From: Alphaproteobacteria bacterium
GTDB lineage: Bacteria > Pseudomonadota > Alphaproteobacteria > UBA3830
NCBI GenBank assembly: GCA_025998595.1
Contig: BNWE01000092.1
Coordinates: 1 to 5,444 of the forward strand
DNA length: 5,444 bases
Direction: 5' to 3'
A model generated the notes under the pieces. It saw only the letters and a program-made list of their open reading frames with translations. It was not told the DNA's origin and ran no database searches. Of this stretch, positions 1 to 5,444 are shown in pieces. Both the position numbers and the translations under genes were made by a program. Position 1 is the stretch's first letter, and each line of letters begins with the position of its first letter.

Positions 1-170
1 TAATACAGTATGGGCTCCCCTTGTGTACCTTTCTCTATCATTCATCCTCTGAGTCTAAAACTTCTAATACGCTAAAGCAATTCACGCTAAAGCGTAAGGT
101 TTATAACCGACCCGTGGAAAATTAAAAGACCCTGCCCCTTCTTCAGGGACGACTATCTAGACAAACAAAT
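1..170. other. Left-edge stretch without a confirmed gene
   Basis: I cannot assign a gene here. Two weak possibilities exist. On the plus strand a frame is open from position 3 to a TAA at 123-125 (40 codons, ending ...YNRPVEN), which could be the tail of a gene entering from the left; an open frame of this length is also expected by chance in AT-rich DNA. On the minus strand an ATG at 41-39, preceded by an AGAGG four bases upstream, opens a frame (MIEKGTQGEPILY) that runs off the left edge and could be the next gene downstream of mltG. The stretch also holds a ten-base direct repeat, ACGCTAAAGC at 69-78 and 84-93; the second copy forms the small palindrome ACGCTAAAGCGT at 84-95. Confidence 0.3.
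124..150 (-). terminator. Weak rho-independent terminator after mltG
   Basis: Read on the minus strand, CCCTG (148-144) and CAGGG (134-130) form a 5-bp GC-rich stem around a 9-nt loop, followed by TCTTTT. It lies about 20 nt past the mltG stop, the right place to end the acpP-fabF-mltG transcript. The stem is short, so this is only moderately supported. Confidence 0.4.
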
Positions 171-1139
171 CTATTGCTTCCTAGCAGCCTCTATTTCTGC
201 TTTGTTTTTCTTATGTTCTTCGAAGGTTTTAGAGAATGCGTGTCTCTTCTTGTCCTTTAGCACAAAGAATAGATAGTCATGAACTTCAGGATGTAGAACC
301 GCCATTATGCAAGCTTTTCCTGGATTTGTGATTGGCGTCAGGGGCAGTCCATCGACTACATATGTATTATATGGAGATTCTATCTTTAGGTCTCTATATT
401 TTAATTTGCGTCCCAAGGGCTCACCGCGGGTAATTGCATAAATCACCGTTGGACATGACTGGAGTTTCATGTCGATCTTCAATCTAGCCATGAACACACC
501 GGCGATTCTTTCCCTTTCGACATTGGTTTCTTTTTCCACAATGGAGGCTAAAATAATCGCTTCGTAGGGAGTTTTCAGTATGCAGGCTTCCGATCTATTG
601 GGCCATTCTTTCTCTATGAATTTCTTCATATTCTTTTTGGCAGTTGAGATTATCTGCTGCCGACTGGTCGGATATGTAAAAGGATACGTAGATGGCATGA
701 GTGAACCTTCCTCCGGAATATCCTCAATATCTCCCAGGAGGAATTTATTTTCCTTCAGGCGTTTTATCACGGTGACCATTGGTAATCCCTCGGGAATTAC
801 GAATTTACGCACCACAACTTCATCCGAGGAGAATATTTTAATGGCTTTCACAATCGAAACATTTTCCGGAAGCTTATATTCTCCAATTTTTGCTGAGAAT
901 CCGCGACTCCTCATCCATTGAACTGCAATTTGAGCAATAAACTCGCTGTCTGCTATGCCGTTTTTTATGAGAAGTTCTACCACATCAGAATCTCCACAGC
1001 GTTCAACAATTACGCCGTCAGACAGCACATAGGAAGATTCTTTATGTACAAGATGGACGAAGAACAGGATAGCTGCGAATATAATCGCAAGCCCTCCCAC
1101 GAAAGAATACAAAAAAACTCTTTTATATTTGTTTTCCAA
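171..1139 (-). CDS. mltG: Endolytic transglycosylase MltG (YceG family)
   Basis: MltG is an inner-membrane lytic transglycosylase that cleaves nascent peptidoglycan strands and sets glycan chain length, acting on the periplasmic side. The 322-residue product is close to the usual family length. A short basic N-terminus is followed by one membrane anchor (about residues 8-30), a LysM-like segment (about 40-115), then the catalytic YceG domain. The diagnostic ASIVEKET motif (residues 198-205) places the probable catalytic glutamate at E202, and ESPYNTY (254-260) is present. Two conserved spots look altered: LQSCPTVIY has C229 where an aspartate is usual, and GLPLTPITNPG (264-274) has LT where PG is common. 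The start is a TTG at 1139-1137, 18 nt after the fabF stop, with only an A-rich, weak ribosome site; an upstream ATT at 1151-1149 is an alternative. It is the last gene of the acpP-fabF-mltG unit, so it is probably co-transcribed with fatty acid synthesis genes. Confidence 0.93.
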   Translation of the reverse strand: MENKYKRVFLYSFVGGLAIIFAAILFFVHLVHKESSYVLSDGVIVERCGDSDVVELLIKNGIADSEFIAQIAVQWMRSRGFSAKIGEYKLPENVSIVKAIKIFSSDEVVVRKFVIPEGLPMVTVIKRLKENKFLLGDIEDIPEEGSLMPSTYPFTYPTSRQQIISTAKKNMKKFIEKEWPNRSEACILKTPYEAIILASIVEKETNVERERIAGVFMARLKIDMKLQSCPTVIYAITRGEPLGRKLKYRDLKIESPYNTYVVDGLPLTPITNPGKACIMAVLHPEVHDYLFFVLKDKKRHAFSKTFEEHKKNKAEIEAARKQ

Positions 1140-1157
1140 TCTTTTATAAATCTTTTT

Positions 1158-2420
1158 TTAAAATGCCTTGAACAAAATACTCGCGTTGGTGCCTCCGAAT
1201 CCAAACGAATTGGAAAGCGCATACTTTACTGTTCTCTCTTTGGCTTTTAGCGGAACCAAATCGATAAATGTCTCTTCGGGATCATGTAGGTTTAACGTTG
1301 GCGGCACCACCTGATCTCTAATGGATAGTAGGGAGAATATCGCTTCTACGGCACCGGCTGCTCCCAACAAATGCCCAATTGCCGACTTGGTGGACGACAT
1401 TGAAGCACTTGTTTTACCATCCATGATACGTTCCACGGCTCTCAGTTCTCCTAGATCACCCGGAAGCGTAGATGTACCGTGGGCGTTTATATAGTCGATT
1501 TGATCAGGCGAAATTTCTGCAAATCGCAAAGCTTCCCGCATGGATCTGTAGGCGCCATTTCCGTCCGGCAGAGGTGATGTGATGTGATAGGCATCGCTGG
1601 ACATTCCGCATCCAATCACTTCACCATATATTTTGGCGCCTCTCTTCTGGGCATGCTCCAATTCCTCCAGCACTAGAATACCGGAACCTTCGGCCATGAC
1701 GAAACCATCGCGGGATTTATCCCATGGTCGAGACGCCTCTTCCGGAGTGTCGTTTCTACTGGTGGACAGTGCGCGTGCCGCAGAAAATCCAGCAATGCCG
1801 ATTCTGCAGACAGCTGCTTCTGTGCCTCCGGCCACCATTGCATTGGCGGATCCCACTTGTATAATGCGGGCGGCATCACCAATGGCGTGAGTACCTGTGG
1901 CGCAGGCTGTAACAACGGAATGATTAGGGCCCTTGAGACCAAACGCCATGGATATATGTCCAGACGCCAGGTTGATCAACGAAGACGGAATGAAAAACGG
2001 AGACACTCTTCGAGCTCCGCTTTCCTTAAGCGTCACGGCGGTATCATATATGGCCGGCAATCCACCAATGCCGGATCCAACGATAACGCCGATTCTTTCT
2101 TTTTCCTCGTCGGTTACGTTGTCGATTCCAGAGTCTTTTATGGCTTCCGTTGCTGCCGCCAGCGCATACACGATGAACGTATCCATGCGATTGAGCTCTC
2201 TTGCGCTAACATAATTCAGCGAACTAAAAAGAGAATCTGATTTCTGTTCGACATGTTCTGATGGAACTTGCCCGGCGATTTTGCAGGCCAAGTCGCTGAT
2301 ATCGAACGATTTTACCTTTTTTATGCCTGACTCACCGTTGATTAAACGACGCCACGATTCCTCAACATTAGCGGCAAGCGGACATACCATGCCAAGTCCA
2401 GTTACAACAACTCTCTTCAT
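1158..2420 (-). CDS. fabF: Beta-ketoacyl-ACP synthase II (KAS II)
   Basis: FabF condenses malonyl-ACP with a growing acyl-ACP in cytosolic type II fatty acid synthesis, releasing CO2 and extending the chain by two carbons. The 420-residue product is full length (E. coli FabF has 412). The thiolase-fold signatures are all visible: the nucleophilic cysteine C173 in TACATG, the two histidines H314 (NAHGTST) and H350 (STKSAIGH), the lysine K345, and the C-terminal SFGFGGTN loop, whose F408 corresponds to the gating phenylalanine F400 of E. coli. C-H-H rather than C-H-N catalysis fits elongating KAS I/II and excludes FabH. The ATG at 2420-2418 is preceded by TTAGGA at 2436-2431 with ten bases of spacing, and the N-terminal MKRVVVTGLGMV is a normal FabF beginning. 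It follows acpP, its own substrate carrier, by 17 nt. A small oddity is GTSTLPGD at 315-322, where many homologues read GTSTPxGD. FabB is a less likely label. Confidence 0.96.
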   Translation of the reverse strand: MKRVVVTGLGMVCPLAANVEESWRRLINGESGIKKVKSFDISDLACKIAGQVPSEHVEQKSDSLFSSLNYVSARELNRMDTFIVYALAAATEAIKDSGIDNVTDEEKERIGVIVGSGIGGLPAIYDTAVTLKESGARRVSPFFIPSSLINLASGHISMAFGLKGPNHSVVTACATGTHAIGDAARIIQVGSANAMVAGGTEAAVCRIGIAGFSAARALSTSRNDTPEEASRPWDKSRDGFVMAEGSGILVLEELEHAQKRGAKIYGEVIGCGMSSDAYHITSPLPDGNGAYRSMREALRFAEISPDQIDYINAHGTSTLPGDLGELRAVERIMDGKTSASMSSTKSAIGHLLGAAGAVEAIFSLLSIRDQVVPPTLNLHDPEETFIDLVPLKAKERTVKYALSNSFGFGGTNASILFKAF

Positions 2421-2437
2421 GACTGAAAAATCCTAAA

Positions 2438-2674
2438 TTAACACTTGCTTTGTATGAACAGTATAGCGTCCTTTACAGATTGAATTTCCTGACCTTCTTT
2501 GTCTGATATTTCAATATCGAACTGCTCTTCCAGTGCCATGACAAGGTCAACGGTATCCAAGCTGTCAGCTCCGAAATCATCAATAAATCTCGCTTCGTCC
2601 TTCACTTTTTCGATGTCAACGCCTAGTTTCTCTGAAATGATTGCTTTTACTTTATCTGCTATATTATCACTCAT
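2438..2674 (-). CDS. acpP: Acyl carrier protein
   Basis: AcpP is the small acidic cytosolic protein that carries acyl intermediates on a 4'-phosphopantetheine arm through fatty acid synthesis and also supplies acyl chains for lipid A and phospholipids. The 78-residue product has the family's normal length. The attachment motif GADSLD is intact, with the modified serine at S38; acidic helix II ([16 protein letters not shown]) and the helix III region follow as expected. The ATG at 2674-2672 has a good ribosome site, AAGGA, ending six bases upstream. It is the first gene of the minus-strand unit and lies directly before fabF. In many alphaproteobacteria fabD and fabG come immediately before acpP; here the upstream sequence is a non-coding divergent region, so acpP seems to start the transcript. 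The final cysteine (QSKC) is unusual but not informative by itself. Confidence 0.97.
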   Translation of the reverse strand: MSDNIADKVKAIISEKLGVDIEKVKDEARFIDDFGADSLDTVDLVMALEEQFDIEISDKEGQEIQSVKDAILFIQSKC

Positions 2675-2817
2675 ATTGCTTCCTTTATAATAAACACTGA
2701 CAGGAAATTAACATAAAATGTGCGAAAATAAAAGCAGAAGCAACATTCTATTAACGAAATCAATATGAAAATATGATTTTTGGTATCCCTCTAGTGCTCT
2801 TCCAATAAACAGCGGTG

Positions 2818-2846
2818 ATTATAACCTAATACTTACCAAAAACCAA
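2818..2846 (-). promoter_or_regulatory. Candidate sigma-70-type promoter for acpP-fabF-mltG
   Basis: On the minus strand a perfect -10 box TATAAT (2823-2818) sits 17 nt downstream of TTGGTT (2846-2841), a partial -35 box. Transcription would begin near 2811, giving a leader of roughly 135 nt before acpP. The -10 and spacing are good and the -35 is weak. I saw no better candidate closer to acpP. Confidence 0.45.
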
Positions 2847-2960
2847 GTGCAGCTTTTTAGACGCACAGGGCCGACACCAAACATATTGTTGTTATGTAAT
2901 TTTTGCAACGTAGAATCGAAATAGGTACGTTACGAAAGTAAGTTTTTTGCAATATTTGTC

Positions 2961-2989
2961 TTGACTTTTTATGTTAATGTCTATATATA
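2961..2989 (+). promoter_or_regulatory. Strong candidate promoter for the DUF2628-like gene
   Basis: TTGACT (2961-2966) is separated by 17 nt from TATATA (2984-2989), a near-consensus housekeeping promoter. Transcription would be expected to begin around 2996-2997. That is at or inside the ribosome site TTAGGA (2994-2999) used by the first ATG at 3005, so the transcript would have a very short leader, or translation begins at the second ATG (3020). Confidence 0.6.
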
Positions 2990-3004
2990 TTACTTAGGAA
3001 AAAA

Positions 3005-3514
3005 ATGGAGACAACAAAAATGGATGATGAAAAAACGGGCGAATTGGTGAAAAAAACCACGAGAAGGGATGAAGAATATTATATTGCTGCTTTCAAAAAA
3101 CTTGAAGATAGTGGGGAAAACACGTGGAATTGGGTGACGTTTTTCTTTGGATCGACATGGTTTACTTACAGAAAAATGTTTTGGAGAGGATTATTGTTTT
3201 CGATATTGGAGCGTGTGCTTTGTATACCTGCTATTCTAAACGAACAGATAATTGACGGTATGTTTGTGCCAGCAGCGATACCTACTCTTGTTGCTAGTGT
3301 GATTCTCTGTTTCATTCCTCGTGTGCTTTTGGGGAAATTTGGCAATGCAATTTATTATGATCGAATAAAAGACAGAATCAGAGATGGCTATCACATATGT
3401 GAAAAATACAGGCCTACGTCGATACTTTCTATCTTTACTTCCAGCTCCTTTTGTATGGATTCGAGACAAGCTTTTATTGCGGGATGCCATAAAAAAATGC
3501 AACTCATCATTTGA
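3005..3514 (+). CDS. DUF2628-like membrane protein, probably frameshifted
   Basis: The product resembles DUF2628 (PF10947) inner-membrane proteins of unknown function. A charged cytoplasmic N-terminus (1-35) leads to the family-type aromatic motif NTWNWVTFFFGSTWFTYRK (about 39-57), then two hydrophobic segments (about 60-78 and 86-109), then GKFGNAIYYDRIKDRI (110-125). As read, it has 169 residues, but the last 35 or so (after GYHICEK) look unlike a natural tail. The +1 frame instead gives a convincing continuation, NTGLRRYFLSLLPAPFVWIR..., ending at a TAA at 3552-3554; removing one A from the A5 run at 3402-3406 would join them into about 182 residues. Two starts are possible: ATG 3005 after TTAGGA, or in-frame ATG 3020 after GGAG at 3007-3010, which suits the promoter position better. 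It is transcribed alone, divergently from acpP. I do not know its function; family assignment is from motif memory. Confidence 0.7.
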   Translation: METTKMDDEKTGELVKKTTRRDEEYYIAAFKKLEDSGENTWNWVTFFFGSTWFTYRKMFWRGLLFSILERVLCIPAILNEQIIDGMFVPAAIPTLVASVILCFIPRVLLGKFGNAIYYDRIKDRIRDGYHICEKYRPTSILSIFTSSSFCMDSRQAFIAGCHKKMQLII

Positions 3515-3554
3515 TGACGACTTCAATGAAAAAAACATAAGAGCTGTGATTTAA
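3384..3554 (+). pseudogene. Displaced C-terminal part of the DUF2628-like gene in the +1 frame
   Basis: This frame overlaps the end of the preceding gene and encodes about 56 residues. From the N of NTGLRRYF (codon at 3405) onward it reads like a normal protein end: a hydrophobic stretch (RYFLSLLPAPFVWI) followed by a charged tail (DKLLLRDAIKK... FDDDFNEKNIRAVI). There is no ribosome site of note before the ATG at 3384. The most likely reading is that it is the original C-terminus separated by a single-base insertion in the A5 run at 3402-3406. A sequencing error would give the same picture. Required skipping of one base does not fit a standard -1 slippery heptamer, so programmed frameshifting is unlikely. 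Confidence 0.5.
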
Positions 3555-3586
3555 CTATACACAATCAAATGATAATGTAGATTTTA

Positions 3587-3685
3587 TTTTCCTGGATTCC
3601 TACGGCTCTTCGAGCCTCTGAATGACGGCAATTTCATAGTTTCTCGTCATTCAGAGGCTCGAAGAGCCGTAGGAATCCAGGAAAA
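3587..3685. repeat. Perfect 41-bp inverted repeat with 17-nt loop
   Basis: The left arm 3587-3627 and the right arm 3645-3685 are exact reverse complements over 41 bases, enclosing GCAATTTCATAGTTTCT. Each arm contains its own small hairpin (GGCTC-TTC-GAGCC at 3604-3616 and its mirror), so the element could fold as one long hairpin or a cruciform with side loops. The arm read outward, CGTCATTCAGAGG... to AATCCAGG, has the style of dispersed palindromic repeats with GTCATT and AATCCAGG ends that I recall from alphaproteobacterial endosymbiont genomes. No transposase or obvious target-site duplication is present. Because the stem is followed by A-rich rather than T-rich sequence on both strands, it is not a typical intrinsic terminator. 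Confidence 0.95.
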
Positions 3686-3903
3686 ACAAGCCCTCCACTC
3701 TATTTATCTGGACAGCAATTTCTAGATACGCATTAACAATTATAACATTGATTGTGTACTAGTGGTAAGAACCAGTTTTGAATTTTTAGATTAGATATTC
3801 GTGAGAAGTGCTTTTTGTTGTGCGGATAGACAATATTTTATGGGCGCTTGATTTTTCAACAAAAAAAGACCAATTCAGCGCAGGCAAATTGGGACTTTGA
3901 GAC

Positions 3904-3939
3904 AAACAAAAAAACGGCTATCCCCAAGGAAAACCGTTT
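3904..3939 (-). terminator. Rho-independent terminator of the MORN gene
   Basis: On the minus strand AAACGG (3939-3934) pairs with CCGTTT (3917-3912), with a TCC/GGA inner pairing in the loop. The stem runs into a T-rich tail (TTTTTTTGTTTG). It is about 43 nt past the MORN stop codon, an appropriate position. Confidence 0.75.
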
Positions 3940-3981
3940 CTGCTCGATTAATTAGTTGCTAATGTAAATGCTAGCGAGCTC

Positions 3982-4704
3982 TCATCGTTCTCCAGCGAAT
4001 TCGTTCCATGTCCAATCACGTTTATCTCCATCAGCGGATGTATACGTTGCTTTTACTGGTCTACCAGATGCCCAAGACCCTTCCAATATACCTCCATCGG
4101 CAAATGTAAGCTTCCCTTTTCCTTCTCTTACACCGTCTTTATACTCGCCATAATACTCTTCCCCACTGGCAAATGTATACGTTCCCCATCCTTCTTTTTT
4201 GTCATTCTTCCATTGTCCGTCATATACATCTCCATATGATCCGAATGTTCTCTTGTATGAATTGTATTGCTGCGGTCCTTTGTATACCATCGTGCCCCCT
4301 CCATCCTTTTTGTCATACGCCCAGTTTCCTTCATATTTACATACTCCATCGGCAGATGTATAGGTTCCATATCCGTCTCTTTTTCCAGCATACCATTTTC
4401 CAACATATTTAGCTCCATCAGCCCATGTATAAGTACCTGTTCCACGGTAGTCACCATCCAGCCAATATCCTTCATATTTACTTCTATCAGGGTATGTTGC
4501 TGTTCCTTGTCCATCCGGTCTGTTGTATTCGTTGACACCGCCGGTATATTTTCCGCCGTTAAATATTGTTATAGGAGTTGTAACTTCTGAATGACTGGAT
4601 GTGACAGATGATGATGGACGATGTCGGTGCATCCCTTCTGCAATTCCAAAATTTACGATTACCACTACAGATGCGCAGATGGCTATTGTTTTACCTAATT
4701 TCAT
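3982..4704 (-). CDS. Exported MORN-repeat protein
   Basis: The 240-residue product starts with a likely Sec signal peptide: MKLGK, a hydrophobic core (about 6-22), then a small-residue cleavage region near IAEG. A Ser/Thr/His-rich linker (about 25-48) follows. From about residue 50 there are seven MORN-type units of about 23 residues with the pattern YxGxWxxGxxxGxGTYTxADG: 50-73, 74-97, 98-120, 121-156, 157-181, 182-204 and 205-226. Unit four is expanded by about 13 residues (around GPQQYNSYKRTFGS) and unit seven is degenerate; a short W-containing tail ends the protein. MORN repeats form elongated beta-hairpin scaffolds for protein or membrane contacts; in bacteria the role is usually unknown, and no enzyme domain is present here. 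The ATG at 4704 has GAGGA eight bases upstream. The gene is monocistronic, with its own promoter and terminator. An envelope or host-interaction role is speculation. Confidence 0.88.
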   Translation of the reverse strand: MKLGKTIAICASVVVIVNFGIAEGMHRHRPSSSVTSSHSEVTTPITIFNGGKYTGGVNEYNRPDGQGTATYPDRSKYEGYWLDGDYRGTGTYTWADGAKYVGKWYAGKRDGYGTYTSADGVCKYEGNWAYDKKDGGGTMVYKGPQQYNSYKRTFGSYGDVYDGQWKNDKKEGWGTYTFASGEEYYGEYKDGVREGKGKLTFADGGILEGSWASGRPVKATYTSADGDKRDWTWNEFAGER

Positions 4705-4733
4705 TTATCTATTCCTCATAAAAAAACTGAACT

Positions 4734-4762
4734 TTTTAAAAATTGAATGAAACATTCGTCAA
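4734..4762 (-). promoter_or_regulatory. Candidate promoter for the MORN gene
   Basis: On the minus strand TTGACG (4762-4757) is followed after 17 nt by TTAAAA (4739-4734). The -35 is good and the -10 is weak. Transcription would start about 20-25 nt before the start codon, leaving room for the GAGGA ribosome site at 4717-4713. Confidence 0.4.
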
Positions 4763-4827
4763 TAAAAAATTCAAAACTGAAGGATAGTGTGGCACATTCT
4801 TTAGTTAAACTCAAGTTAAAAACGCAT

Positions 4828-4855
4828 TGGAAGTGCATCTTCCACAGGGTTTTTT
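4828..4855 (+). terminator. Hairpin plus T-tract just before the intron
   Basis: TGGAAG (4828-4833) and CTTCCA (4839-4844) form a 6-bp stem with loop TGCAT, followed after CAGGG by six Ts (4850-4855). It resembles an intrinsic terminator, though the T-run begins five bases after the stem. No plus-strand gene lies upstream to be terminated. Its position three bases before the intron boundary matches the target preference of bacterial class C group II introns, which insert after terminator hairpins. Confidence 0.4.
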
Positions 4856-4858
4856 CCT

Positions 4859-5444
4859 GTGCGTCCAGCGAAGCTGCTGGAATACAGTTGGAGTTAGTCC
4901 AACATGGTAGAGATTAGCAATCAGCCGTTATCGAGTCCTTGGAGCCGAAGCAGTAATGTAAGGTTTAAGCGTAGGACAGAAAGTAAGAGAGCCGGAATGC
5001 GCAAGCGTGAAGCGATGTAGCTCCCGAAATGCCCATGATTTGTGAAGCCGAATCCGTAGGAAAGGAAGCAGGCAGTATCTGATGAGTCGATATGCGAGAA
5101 ATATCAGATTCACCCGGAGTTTGAAAGCCTGGCGAGCTTACATAGTATTCCAGTGGAACTGGAGATATCCTGTGTTTTCCAGGCAAGTGGTACGGAAAGA
5201 GAATCCCGAAAAGGAGGATCCAACCGAAAGGAATATAGGAAGTCCGACGAGCCCATATTAGTGATGAAGCCTGGTAATGCGGGTGGAGCGAAGGGGCCAC
5301 GGTCGTTTCATAAAATTTTTTAAGTATTTTAAGTATGAGAGTATGATGGCTAAACATTTTCGATAGAAAGAGGTATTATGTACTAAGTTTTTCTATTGGT
5401 AGTGTAAAAATGACAGCAAAAGAGAAGTTCGAAACCATTGAAGA
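4859..5444 (+). mobile_element. Group II intron, 5' part (runs off the right edge)
   Basis: The sequence from GTGCG (4859-4863), the conserved 5' end of many bacterial group II introns, has the dense purine-rich, stem-forming character of a catalytic intron RNA and lacks a credible protein frame until 5410. Stems visible by eye include TCCAGC/GCTGGA (4864-4869 with 4876-4881), GTTGGA/TCCAAC (4887-4892 with 4898-4903), ATCTGAT/ATCAGAT (5077-5083 with 5103-5109) and TCCAGT/ACTGGA (5149-5154 with 5158-5163). An AGGAAA at 5058-5063 can pair with the last six exon bases TTTCCT (4853-4858), as EBS1 pairs with IBS1. About 550 nt of RNA precede the encoded protein. Domains V and VI, which would prove and classify it, lie outside the window. 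The intron is a ribozyme and retroelement that splices and retrohomes with its encoded reverse transcriptase. IIB versus IIC is not settled here. Confidence 0.85.
5410..5444 (+). CDS. Start of intron-encoded reverse transcriptase/maturase (partial)
   Basis: An ATG at 5410 opens a frame, MTAKEKFETIE..., that reaches the right edge after 11 complete codons. Its position, about 550 nt into the intron where domain IV normally hosts the encoded protein, is the main reason to call it a maturase; the few residues visible are compatible with LtrA-type N-termini but prove nothing alone. There is no good ribosome site directly before this ATG. The same frame stays open upstream to 5347, so a non-ATG start farther left is conceivable. 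Confidence 0.6.
   Translation, partial: MTAKEKFETIE

Larger units (their letters stand above)
3555..3981. other. Non-coding stretch between convergent genes
   Basis: About 430 bases without a supported gene separate the end of the DUF2628-like gene from the stop of the MORN gene. The stretch contains the 41-bp inverted repeat (3587-3685) and the MORN terminator (3904-3939), listed separately. Between them, 3687-3900 is AT-rich and I see no RNA gene, ORF or clear regulatory site in it. Confidence 0.7.

Noticed and set aside
1315..1330. Possible split of fabF into two genes or a FabB identity
   Set aside because: The frame is continuous from MKRVVVTG to the GFGGTN loop with all catalytic residues, so one intact fabF is the simplest reading.
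1633..2240. Several plus-strand frames opposite fabF
   Set aside because: They are shadows of the strongly supported fabF coding frame, with no independent evidence.
3587..3685. CRISPR repeat or intrinsic terminator interpretation of the palindrome
   Set aside because: There is only one inverted pair, with no direct repeats or spacers, and no T-tract follows the stem on either strand.
4128..4538. 136-residue minus-strand frame within the MORN gene, rich in M, T and K
   Set aside because: It is an alternate frame kept open by the repeated DNA of the MORN units; the main frame has the repeats, signal peptide and ribosome site.
4843..4861. CACAGG/CCTGTG hairpin spanning the exon-intron boundary
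   Set aside because: It has T-rich sequence in the loop rather than after the stem, and would sequester the splice junction; probably a chance pairing that competes with the IBS1-EBS1 pairing.
4928..5357. Minus-strand frames of 61 and 130 residues across the intron
   Set aside because: They lie antisense to structured intron RNA and have no recognisable domain or ribosome site; the stem-loop pattern explains the region better.

Overview
The window looks like chromosomal DNA from an AT-rich alphaproteobacterium. The adjacent genes acpP, fabF and mltG on the minus strand match the usual alphaproteobacterial order. Three features recall host-associated lineages such as Rickettsiales or Holosporales: an exported MORN-repeat protein, a palindromic intergenic repeat built around GTCATTC...AATCCAGG, and a group II intron. 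That placement is inference; no rRNA or other marker gene is present.

Layout: positions 1-170 hold no clear gene, only a weak terminator for the operon and possible gene edges. Positions 171-2674 (minus) are a compact operon, acpP then fabF then mltG, with 17-18 nt gaps. It links type II fatty acid elongation (acyl carrier protein and KAS II) to a peptidoglycan glycan-strand-terminating transglycosylase. The usual upstream partners fabD and fabG are absent. A divergent intergenic region (2675-3004) carries one candidate promoter for acpP and one strong promoter for a plus-strand DUF2628-like membrane protein gene (from 3005 or 3020). That gene appears frameshifted near 3402-3406: a convincing C-terminal continuation lies in the +1 frame and ends at 3554.

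Positions 3555-3981 are non-coding. They contain a perfect 41-bp inverted repeat with a 17-nt loop and a rho-independent terminator for the next gene. Positions 3982-4704 (minus) encode a predicted exported protein of about seven MORN repeats, with its own ribosome binding site and candidate promoter. From 4859 to the right edge lies the 5' half of a plus-strand group II intron. It begins GTGCG, shows typical domain I stems, and leads into the first 11 codons of a probable intron-encoded reverse transcriptase/maturase that runs off the window. The intron sits just after a hairpin and T-tract, and its putative IBS1 (TTTCCT) is complementary to an AGGAAA inside the intron.

I did not find a clear new defence or multi-gene system. 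The most notable items are the long perfect palindrome, the frameshifted DUF2628 gene, the intron insertion site and the exported MORN protein.
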